Positions 1-3,702 of a DNA stretch of 5,144 bases are shown here, piece by piece. Numbering within the stretch: the first letter of the stretch is position 1; each line of letters starts with the position of its first letter. The notes under the pieces were generated by a model, which had not been told where the DNA came from, made no database searches, and saw nothing but the letters and a program-made list of their open reading frames with translations. A program made the position numbers and the translations under genes. Source of the stretch: Gammaproteobacteria bacterium (GTDB lineage Bacteria; Pseudomonadota; Gammaproteobacteria; Burkholderiales; Thiobacillaceae); the NCBI GenBank assembly GCA_018820745.1, contig JAHJNP010000242.1:1-5144 (forward strand), written 5' to 3'.

Positions 1-379
1 CGTCCCACACCCACCACGCGCCCCACATCGGCTTGCCCCAGAACGCACCGGTCCACAGGGCGACGAAGGTGAACATGGCGCCGGTGGGCGCCAGCGCGCG
101 CGCCATGACGAACGACAGACGGGTGTTCCAGGCCAGGCCGATGGCGGACCAGAAGGCCATGATGACGTAGATGAACATCGACATCCAGGCCGCCGGCACA
201 TGGATGAAGATGATGCGGTAGCCCTCGCCCTGCTGGAAGTCGGTCGGCGCGACGAAGAAACTGATGTAGAGGCCCACAACCGTCAGGATGAACGCCAACA
301 CAGTAAACCACGGGACCAGCTTCCCGGCCAGTGGGTAGAAGGTCGACGGCGAAGCGTAGTAATACAGATTCAAATGCAT
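1..379 (-). CDS. ccmC: Cytochrome c maturation protein CcmC, haem-handling protein (partial, N-terminal 126 residues)
   Basis: CcmC is an inner-membrane protein of the System I cytochrome c maturation pathway; it binds haem at the periplasmic face and loads it onto the chaperone CcmE. The visible N-terminal part begins MHLNLYYYASPSTF and has a hydrophobic segment at about residues 22-44. HVPAAW at 60-65 places His60 where E. coli CcmC has a haem-ligand His. More membrane segments follow, then the tryptophan-rich WWD haem-binding motif at 114-126 (WGKPMWGAWWVWD). The window ends right after this motif, so the second ligand His and the C-terminus lie outside. The ATG at 379 fits the family N-terminus. 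No convincing ribosome binding site precedes it: only one base separates the start codon from the end of the inserted repeat element. It is the third gene of a ccmA-ccmB-ccmC series, and ccmD/ccmE would be expected further left. The family call is very secure. Confidence 0.97.
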   Translation of the reverse strand, partial: MHLNLYYYASPSTFYPLAGKLVPWFTVLAFILTVVGLYISFFVAPTDFQQGEGYRIIFIHVPAAWMSMFIYVIMAFWSAIGLAWNTRLSFVMARALAPTGAMFTFVALWTGAFWGKPMWGAWWVWD

Positions 380-409
380 AGGGCTCGTTAATGGATAAAT
401 TGAACAAAC

Positions 410-510
410 GCTGGGGCCGATTTTGGTGCAGGCCAAGGCGCAAGATGCGCGGTTGTGTCATTCACAACAAGCGGCTTGCAACATCGGCATGCGCCAAAAG
501 CGACCCCAGC
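410..510. repeat. Left internal palindrome of the MITE-like element
   Basis: Bases 410-433 and 487-510 are inverted copies over 24 bp with four mismatches. The centre is a perfect hairpin, GTTGTG (452-457) and CACAAC (463-468) around the loop TCATT. The whole is an imperfect palindrome of about 101 bp centred on 460, able to form a cruciform in DNA or a long stem-loop in RNA. Confidence 0.8.
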
Positions 511-517
511 CCGGAGG

Positions 518-617
518 GTTGCTGCGTATTCTGGCGTCTGCGGCGTTGCGAGGCTTGCGAATGGAATAACCATTCGCTGCGCCTCGCGCCTTGCATCCAT
601 CCCGAATACGCAGCAAC
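518..617. repeat. Right internal palindrome of the MITE-like element
   Basis: The outer arms are a perfect 14-bp inverted pair, GTTGCTGCGTATTC (518-531) and its complement (604-617). The inner arms are GCGAGGC at 548-554 with GCCTCGC at 581-587, and GCGAATGG at 557-564 with CCATTCGC at 570-577, around the loop AATAA (565-569). The centre is near 567.5. It parallels the left palindrome in size and design (about 100 bp, five-base loop) but differs in sequence, so the element is a tandem of two cruciform-forming units inside one pair of terminal repeats. Confidence 0.82.
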
Positions 618-646
618 GTTTGTCCAATTTATCCATTAGCGAGCCC

Positions 647-1315
647 TTATTCCACAGAAACTTTAAGGGCCATGGCGCTCACCCAGGGGGCCAGCAACAG
701 CGACATCATCAAAAACGCCCCGAGCAGCGATAGATGCGCTTCCGAACCGGTGCCGGAGAGTACACCCTCCACCGCGCCGGCGCCGAAGATCAACGCCGGC
801 ACGTAAAGCGGCATGATCAGCAAGGTGACCAGCGCGCCGCCGCCTCGCAAGCCCAGGGTCAACGCGGCGCCGATGCTGCCCAACAGGGACAGGATGGGCG
901 TCCCGATGGCCAGCGACAGGACCAGCGTCCACAGTGCCTCGGCCGGCAAATTGAACTGAATCCCCAGCAACGGCGCAATCAGCAACAGCGGAATCCCGTT
1001 GATGATCCAGTGCGCAATCGCCTTTCCCAGGGCCAGCAAGGTGTTGGAATAAGGTGACAGCAGCATTTGCTCCAGGGTGCCGTCGCGATAATCGTCGGCG
1101 AACAGCCGCTCCATCGACAACAGCGAGGCCAGCAGCGCCGCCACCCATACCACCCCTGGGCCAATGGCCCGCAGCATCCCCGGCTCCGGCCCGATGCCGA
1201 GCGGAAACATGCTCACCACCATGACAAAGAAGAATTGCGCGGTCAGCCAGTCGCCACGGCGACGCGCCGCCAGCAACATATCGCGGCGAATGACGGTGAA
1301 CAGGAATTTCAGCAT
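647..1315 (-). CDS. ccmB: Haem exporter / cytochrome c maturation ABC transporter permease CcmB
   Basis: CcmB is the inner-membrane permease that, with the ATPase CcmA, forms the CcmAB transporter acting on the CcmC-CcmE haem complex to release holo-CcmE. The 222-residue product matches the usual length (about 220). It opens MLKFLFTVIRRDMLLAARRR, then has about six hydrophobic segments. Family-typical stretches are FPLGIGPEP, the segment GPGVVWVAALLASLLSMERL, and DYRDGTLEQMLLSP in the cytoplasmic loop after the second segment. The ATG at 1315 is chosen because family similarity begins there. The frame stays open upstream to 1447, but that extension (MVVAGLSALQPRPPPCGD...) is translated repeat DNA. 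No strong Shine-Dalgarno sequence is visible before 1315. ccmA lies 247 bp upstream across a repeat array and ccmC lies 267 bp downstream across a MITE-like element. Both gaps are large for genes usually packed tightly. Confidence 0.95.
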   Translation of the reverse strand: MLKFLFTVIRRDMLLAARRRGDWLTAQFFFVMVVSMFPLGIGPEPGMLRAIGPGVVWVAALLASLLSMERLFADDYRDGTLEQMLLSPYSNTLLALGKAIAHWIINGIPLLLIAPLLGIQFNLPAEALWTLVLSLAIGTPILSLLGSIGAALTLGLRGGGALVTLLIMPLYVPALIFGAGAVEGVLSGTGSEAHLSLLGAFLMMSLLLAPWVSAMALKVSVE

Positions 1316-1343
1316 CGAAGCCCATGCATACGCATGCTGCTTC

Positions 1344-1421
1344 GCCCGCAAGGGGCAGGCCGTGGTTGTCCCCGCAAGGGGGAGGCCGTAGTTGTCCCCG
1401 CAAGGGGGAGGCCGTGGTTGT
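1344..1421. repeat. Tandem repeat, three copies of 26 bp, in the ccmA-ccmB gap
   Basis: Copies lie at 1344-1369, 1370-1395 and 1396-1421. Copies 2 and 3 differ at one base (GGCCGTAGTTGT against GGCCGTGGTTGT) and copy 1 at two more positions. Each copy contains the short hairpin CCCCGCAAGGGG (GCCCGCAAGGGG in copy 1) followed by a purine-rich link and CGTGGTTGT. The minus strand of the unit has no stop codon in any frame, which explains why several frames are open here. Confidence 0.9.
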
Positions 1422-1500
1422 AAAGCCGATAAACCGGCAACAACCACGCACTAAAGCCGATAAATCGGCAACAACCACGCACTAAAGCCGCTAAAGCCCT
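1422..1500. repeat. Tandem repeat, two copies of 31 bp plus a 17-bp partial copy, in the ccmA-ccmB gap
   Basis: Full copies lie at 1422-1452 and 1453-1483 and differ at one base. Each has AAA, then a hairpin (GCCGATAAACCGGC or GCCGATAAATCGGC), then AACAACCACGCACT. A degenerate partial copy, AAAGCCGCTAAAGCCCT, follows at 1484-1500. The motif CAACAACCACGC occurs at 1438-1449, 1469-1480 and again at 1551-1562 beside the ccmA stop. Its inverse, CGTGGTTGT, is the end of the neighbouring 26-bp units, so the two tandem arrays share one module in opposite orientations. Confidence 0.9.
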
Positions 1501-1504
1501 AAAG

Positions 1505-1542
1505 GACTCCGATCCACTACCTGCTAAAGCAGGTGTGGAGTC
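1505..1542. repeat. Hairpin-forming inverted repeat at the ccmA side of the repeat array
   Basis: GACTCC (1505-1510) pairs with GGAGTC (1537-1542). Inside it, ACCTGC (1519-1524) pairs with GCAGGT (1529-1534) around the loop TAAA; an alternative register lets CCAC pair with GTGG. No T-run follows on either strand, so it is not a classical intrinsic terminator. The TAAA loop matches the spacer in the adjacent 31-bp units, suggesting a common origin. Confidence 0.7.
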
Positions 1543-1562
1543 GTATGCGTCAACAACCACGC

Positions 1563-2180
1563 TCATTCCCCGACCGAGAGGATTTTGGGCGTCAGGCCGT
1601 CAAGCGCCAGTGACTGATGAGTGGTCATGATCGCCAGCCCACCCGCTACGACGTGATCGCGGATCATCTGCTCCACCATCGCGACGCCGTGAACGTCGAG
1701 CCCCGTCAGGGGTTCGTCGAGGATCCACAACGGTGCGCCCGCTGTCATCAGTCCTGCCAGCGCAACGCGCCGGCGCTGGCCAAAGGACAACACGCGAGCC
1801 GGCAAATCCACGCAACGCGACAGACCCACCTGCTCCAACGCGGCCGTGGCGGTCGCGTCATCCAGATCGCGGCCGCACAGCGCGGCCGCGATCTGCAGGT
1901 TCTCCATCGGCGAGAGATCGTCCTTGATGCCGTTGGCATGGCCGATGTAGGCCATCTCCCGGCCATATTGCTCGTGTGCCTTGTTGATGGGTTCACCACG
2001 CCAGCGCACAACGCCGGCGGCAGGCACAGTCAGGCCGCAGAGGATGCGCAACAGGCTGGTCTTGCCGCGGCCATTGCCCCCCCGCACCAATAAAGCCTCG
2101 CCATTCCCCAACTCGAAACCCAGATTCTTGAACAACAGACGCTCGCCGCGTTCGCAGGCCAGCTCATCGGCAGTAAGCAT
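1563..2180 (-). CDS. ccmA: Cytochrome c maturation ABC transporter ATP-binding protein CcmA
   Basis: CcmA is the cytoplasmic ATPase of the CcmAB complex and uses ATP hydrolysis to drive release of haem-loaded CcmE from CcmC. From the chosen start the product is 205 residues, the usual size (about 205). It shows Walker A GGNGRGKT at 34-41, a His81 in the Q-loop region (IGHANGIKDDLS, as in E. coli CcmA), the ABC signature LSFGQRRRVALA at 131-142, Walker B LWILDEP at 151-157, the D-loop GLD at 160-162 and the switch His188 in TTHQ. All catalytic motifs are intact. The ATG at 2180 is preferred because MLTADELACERGERLLF matches the conserved N-terminus; an ATG at 2192 and a TTG at 2195 are in frame upstream, and no clear Shine-Dalgarno sequence separates them. 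It is first in the ccmABC series and diverges from the atpC-like gene. Confidence 0.96.
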   Translation of the reverse strand: MLTADELACERGERLLFKNLGFELGNGEALLVRGGNGRGKTSLLRILCGLTVPAAGVVRWRGEPINKAHEQYGREMAYIGHANGIKDDLSPMENLQIAAALCGRDLDDATATAALEQVGLSRCVDLPARVLSFGQRRRVALAGLMTAGAPLWILDEPLTGLDVHGVAMVEQMIRDHVVAGGLAIMTTHQSLALDGLTPKILSVGE

Positions 2181-2278
2181 ACTTGGTATCATCAATCATG
2201 AAACAGCAGCGCGGAGCTTATCCTAAACGGCGACATTTAACACTTCATGCCCGCGGAACCAGGGAGGTTAATCTCTCT

Positions 2279-2338
2279 CACTGGCCCCGAAACCCAAAGT
2301 CGGCTACAAGGCAGCCCGGTCACCCACTTCGGCCAGTG
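2279..2338. repeat. Spaced inverted repeat upstream of ccmA
   Basis: CACTGGCC at 2279-2286 is the exact complement of GGCCAGTG at 2331-2338. The pairing can extend by GAA/TTC with a two-base bulge (CCGAA on the left, CTTCGG on the right). It could form a stem in a ccmA leader transcript or be a protein-binding pair. An 8-bp match at this distance may also be chance. Confidence 0.35.
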
Positions 2339-2400
2339 CAATTGCAGCCACGGTGCAAACGTTTACGGGTGAATGGATGACTCATCGTGACGATGGCGCA

Positions 2401-2419
2401 ACGAAGCCGTTAACTTCGT
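2401..2419. promoter_or_regulatory. Dyad ACGAAG-N7-CTTCGT upstream of the atpC-like gene
   Basis: Perfect 6-bp arms are separated by CCGTTAA, and a GC-rich hairpin (GGTGCC...GGCGCC, 2422-2438) follows. The dyad lies just before the candidate -10 at 2444-2449, a position where an operator would be effective. No known regulator consensus is recognised. Confidence 0.3.
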
Positions 2420-2443
2420 CTGGTGCCGATACGGCGCCGAACT

Positions 2444-2449
2444 TATAGT
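2444..2449 (+). promoter_or_regulatory. Candidate -10 box for the atpC-like gene
   Basis: TATAGT is one base from the TATAAT consensus and lies 79 bp before the start codon at 2529. No good -35 hexamer is found at 17 bp upstream (TGGTGC at 2421-2426), so an activator or another sigma factor would be needed if this is a promoter. Confidence 0.3.
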
Positions 2450-2516
2450 GTGGCTGAAGAACCGTTGCCTTCGTACTCCAAGGATTCAGCGGGTCGATGG
2501 GCACAATCAAGCGAAA

Positions 2517-2521
2517 AAGGA
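2517..2521 (+). promoter_or_regulatory. Ribosome binding site of the atpC-like gene
   Basis: AAGGA lies seven bases before the ATG at 2529. It selects this start over the longer open frame that begins at 2448 and agrees with the family N-terminus. Confidence 0.75.
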
Positions 2522-2528
2522 AAACACC

Positions 2529-2960
2529 ATGGCCATGACCATGCACGTGGATATCGTCAGCATCGAAGAATCACTCTTTTCGGGCCTGGCGGAATTTGTG
2601 GTTGCACCGGCGGAAATGGGCGAGGTTTGCATCTACCCGATGCATGCGCCGATGCTTACCCGTCTCAAAGCTGGCGTCATTCGGCTGAAAATCCCGTTCC
2701 AGACTCAGGAACTGGTCATTTATGTTTCCAGTGGCATATTGGAAGTGGTGCGCCAGGGCGTGACGATCCTGTCTGACATCGCCATCCGCGAAACAGACAT
2801 TAAGACTGGAAAACTGGAAGAAAAAAACCGCCAGGCAGCCGCCGCCGTCAAAAATTACGTCAGTGCGCTGGAGTATGCAAGGCTGGAGGTCGAGTTAGCA
2901 CGGTCTCTGGCCTTAATGAAGGGCACTGAGCGATTACTGAAAGGCAAGAACAGGATCTAG
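2529..2960 (+). CDS. atpC: Orphan F-type ATP synthase epsilon-subunit homologue
   Basis: The epsilon subunit is part of the central stalk of F1Fo ATP synthase; it couples rotation to the catalytic head and its C-terminal helices can inhibit ATP hydrolysis. The 143-residue product has normal length. An N-terminal beta-sandwich (about residues 1-87) carries family signatures: MAMTMHVDIVSIEESLFSG, PAEMGEV at 27-33, YPMHAPMLTRLKAG at 36-49, YVSSGILEV at 65-73 and ILSDIAIR at 80-87. A C-terminal two-helix region follows (about 90-138). The ATG is fixed by AAGGA at 2517-2521, seven bases upstream. Departures from typical AtpC include Cys34 and a Lys-rich tail (RLLKGKNRI) in place of the usual RLRK ending. 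No other ATP synthase gene is in view: the gene stands alone, convergent with the cytochrome gene and divergent from ccmA. It is probably a second copy (atpC2-like), either spare or specialised. The family call is firm, the function in this setting is inferred. Confidence 0.92.
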   Translation: MAMTMHVDIVSIEESLFSGLAEFVVAPAEMGEVCIYPMHAPMLTRLKAGVIRLKIPFQTQELVIYVSSGILEVVRQGVTILSDIAIRETDIKTGKLEEKNRQAAAAVKNYVSALEYARLEVELARSLALMKGTERLLKGKNRI

Positions 2961-2990
2961 GGCGTGCCGATTTGTTCAGCGCGCCCCTAG
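2957..2990 (+). terminator. Stem-loop after the atpC-like gene, possible terminator
   Basis: CTAGGGCGTGC (2957-2967, overlapping the stop codon) pairs with GCGCGCCCCTAG (2979-2990) with one bulged C and one G-U pair. The stem is GC-rich with an 11-base loop. There is no T-run after it on the plus strand, so intrinsic termination is uncertain; it may mainly protect the 3' end or block convergent transcription. Confidence 0.45.
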
Positions 2991-2993
2991 CGG

Positions 2994-3018
2994 AAAACCC
3001 GACCAGGGAAAGGACGGG
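2994..3018 (-). terminator. Probable intrinsic terminator of the cytochrome gene
   Basis: On the minus strand CCCG-T-CC, a seven-base loop, then GG-T-CGGG is followed directly by TTTT (plus-strand AAAA at 2994-2997). It lies 12 bases past the cytochrome stop codon. The stem is short with one mismatch, so efficiency may be modest. With the neighbouring stem-loop it separates two convergent genes. Confidence 0.5.
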
Positions 3019-3030
3019 TACCGAACCCTC

Positions 3031-3600
3031 TTAGTTTCCCTGGCTGGCGTAATACGCGGCGATGGCCTTGAGTTCCTCGACACTCATCTTCTTGACGGCC
3101 TTGATCATTCTCTGATCCGACACCGGTACGTTTCCTTCGCGAAACTTCAGGGCATCCATTTCCACATATTCGGCCCACTGGCCGTTGAGTTTCGGCGTCT
3201 CGCCATCGTGGGAGGCGCCGGTTACACCATGGCAGCCGGCACAGCGCCTGGACGCTTCCCTGCCGAGCGCCACCAGCTTGGGATCGACTTTTTGCGCCAC
3301 GGGCGTCCAGGGCTTGATGGCATAGAACGCCGCCAGTTCGGCGATCTGCGCTTCCGAATAATCCTTGATCATGCTTTCCATGGTGTCGGAATGGCGTACG
3401 CCCCGCTTCCAATCCAGCAAGGTTTTCTTGAGGTAGAACTCATGCTGGCCTGAGATGGAAGGGACAGACGGGTTCTCCGAGACGCCATTGGCGCCGTGGC
3501 AGCCGTTGCAGGTTTCGGCCACAGTCTCGATCTTGTCCGCGGCCAGGGCCGCACCAAGAAAGCCCGCCAGAATCATTCCAAATAAAATACGGTAGCGCAT
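3031..3600 (-). CDS. Periplasmic diheme c-type cytochrome (cytochrome c4/c553-like)
   Basis: A probable periplasmic electron carrier. The 189-residue precursor has a signal peptide (MRYRILFGMILAGFLGAALA, likely cut after Ala20). Two similar cytochrome c domains follow: CNGCH at 31-35 and CAGCH at 120-124 bind haem covalently. Matching Met74 and Met165 are candidate axial ligands, with Met77 and Met172 also nearby. Each domain ends in a similar helix (EAQIAELAAFYA at 83-94, VEELKAIAAYYA at 174-185). This two-domain layout and length fit cytochrome c4. The ATG at 3600 is chosen because AAGGGG (3613-3608) is seven bases upstream; the in-frame ATG at 3606 is one base from it and too close, and the longer frame to 3651 has no support. 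It lies 102 bp downstream of the MtrB/PioB-like gene on the same strand, suggesting a shared electron-transfer pathway. The partner and direction of electron flow are not shown by the sequence. Confidence 0.93.
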   Translation of the reverse strand: MRYRILFGMILAGFLGAALAADKIETVAETCNGCHGANGVSENPSVPSISGQHEFYLKKTLLDWKRGVRHSDTMESMIKDYSEAQIAELAAFYAIKPWTPVAQKVDPKLVALGREASRRCAGCHGVTGASHDGETPKLNGQWAEYVEMDALKFREGNVPVSDQRMIKAVKKMSVEELKAIAAYYASQGN

Positions 3601-3607
3601 AGCCATT

Positions 3608-3613
3608 CCCCTT
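3608..3613 (-). promoter_or_regulatory. Ribosome binding site of the diheme cytochrome gene
   Basis: AAGGGG on the minus strand lies seven bases before the ATG at 3600 and only one base before the ATG at 3606, so it decides the start in favour of 3600. Confidence 0.65.
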
Positions 3614-3634
3614 TTATTGTCTCGTTGCATAGAT

Positions 3635-3664
3635 TGAATACCCGTTCCCAACGCACTTGCACAA
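3635..3664 (-). promoter_or_regulatory. Weak candidate promoter for the diheme cytochrome gene
   Basis: On the minus strand TTGTGC (3664-3659), an 18-bp spacer and TATTCA (3640-3635) resemble a weak sigma-70 promoter 34 bp before the start codon. It lies just after the hairpin at 3672-3696, which would fit an independent transcript, but the match is poor. Confidence 0.2.
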
Positions 3665-3671
3665 TCTGCAC

Positions 3672-3696
3672 CTGCGCTCCCTAAAAGGGAGCGCAG
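3672..3696 (-). terminator. Perfect 11-bp hairpin between the MtrB/PioB-like gene and the cytochrome gene
   Basis: CTGCGCTCCCT (3672-3682) and AGGGAGCGCAG (3686-3696) pair perfectly around a three-base loop, six bases after the barrel gene's stop codon. It is very stable but has no T-run after it on the minus strand. It may be a Rho-independent-like pause, a 3' end stabiliser, or a processing site giving different levels of the two products from one transcript. Confidence 0.55.
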
Positions 3697-3702
3697 CGGT
3701 TG

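Larger units (their letters stand above)
388..636 (-). other. Open reading frame of 82 codons carried by the MITE-like element on the ccm coding strand
   Basis: The frame starts at an ATG inside one terminal repeat (MDKLDKRCCVF...) and ends at a TAA inside the other (...FVQFIH). It begins 10 nt after the ccmB stop and ends 8 nt before the ccmC start. A mirror 82-codon frame exists on the plus strand (391-639; MDKLNKRW...FVQFIH), because the terminal repeat supplies both the start and the stop. The two predicted peptides are Cys- and Arg-rich and show no recognisable domain. This pattern argues that the frame is a by-product of the palindromic repeat rather than a conserved protein. Ribosomes reading the ccm mRNA could still traverse it. 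It is listed because of its exact fit between two genes, not as a confident gene. Confidence 0.25.
381..646. mobile_element. MITE-like element (266 bp) with terminal inverted repeats, between ccmB and ccmC
   Basis: The two ends are near-perfect inverted repeats of about 33 bp. The left end reads GGGCTCGTTAATGGATAAAT then TGAACAAACGCTG (381-413). The right end, read from 646 on the other strand, reads GGGCTCGCTAATGGATAAAT then TGGACAAACGTTG, which is three mismatches. The interior holds two large palindromes (410-510 and 518-617) and no transposase domain. Size, terminal repeats and lack of a transposase gene fit a non-autonomous miniature element. TA dinucleotides lie at 379-380 and 648-649, which could be a TA target duplication if one extra base belongs to the right end; this is not certain. 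The element sits exactly between the ccmB stop (647-649) and the ccmC start (379). Its family is not identified here. A chromosomal repeat that is no longer mobile is the main alternative. Confidence 0.82.
1309..1566 (-). other. Repeat-encoded 85-codon open frame bridging ccmA and ccmB
   Basis: Its ATG overlaps the ccmA stop codon in an ATGA arrangement (1566-1563). Its TGA overlaps the ccmB start in an ATGCTGA arrangement (1315-1309). The predicted product (MSVVVDAYDSTPALAGSGSE...) is a translation of the hairpin repeats between these genes, with recurring pieces such as RGCCRFIGF and GLPLAGTTTASPLRG, and has no domain I recognise. Sequence composition argues against a conserved protein. The start/stop overlaps at both ends are what translational coupling would look like, so it may act as a read-through leader keeping ribosomes on the mRNA between ccmA and ccmB. 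A chance open frame is the alternative. Confidence 0.25.
2196..2528. other. Gene-free divergent regulatory region between ccmA and the atpC-like gene
   Basis: No credible gene is seen on either strand. The region must hold the promoters for ccmA (leftward) and probably for the atpC-like gene (rightward). It contains several dyads: an 8-bp inverted pair CACTGGCC (2279-2286) and GGCCAGTG (2331-2338), a perfect palindrome TGCAATTGCA (2337-2346), AAACGTTT (2357-2364), the dyad at 2401-2419 and GGTGCC/GGCGCC (2422-2438). No strong sigma-70 promoter was found for ccmA. Confidence 0.6.

Noticed and set aside
391..639. Plus-strand 82-codon frame in the MITE-like element as a gene
   Set aside because: It is the mirror of the minus-strand frame, arising because each terminal repeat contains both a start and a reversed stop. 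No domain is recognisable.
1316..1447. N-terminal extension of CcmB (44 extra residues, in frame)
   Set aside because: The extra residues are translated tandem repeat DNA, family similarity starts at the Met at 1315, and the shorter form has the normal CcmB length.
663..1478. Long minus-strand frame overlapping ccmB in another frame
   Set aside because: It is a GC-rich shadow of ccmB joined to the open repeat DNA, with low-complexity Gly/Arg/Ala-rich translation and no domain.
1344..1500. Regular short repeats resembling a CRISPR array
   Set aside because: The units are tandem with no unique spacers, have two different period lengths (26 and 31 bp), and no cas gene is nearby.
1617..2093. 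Plus-strand frame of 158 codons opposite ccmA
   Set aside because: It is antisense to a gene with all ABC ATPase motifs intact and encodes a His/Arg/Gln-rich sequence without recognisable features.
2181..2195. Longer CcmA from the ATG at 2192 or TTG at 2195
   Set aside because: Neither has a ribosome binding site, and the Met at 2180 matches the usual CcmA N-terminus and length. The ATG at 2192 cannot be fully excluded.
2421..2435. Sigma-54 promoter (TGG-N10-GC) before the atpC-like gene
   Set aside because: Only the spacing of the invariant TGG and GC fits; the intervening bases do not match the consensus, and such short matches are common by chance.
2987..3412. Minus-strand frame overlapping the cytochrome gene
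   Set aside because: It is an out-of-frame shadow of the diheme cytochrome, whose frame has a signal peptide and both CXXCH motifs.
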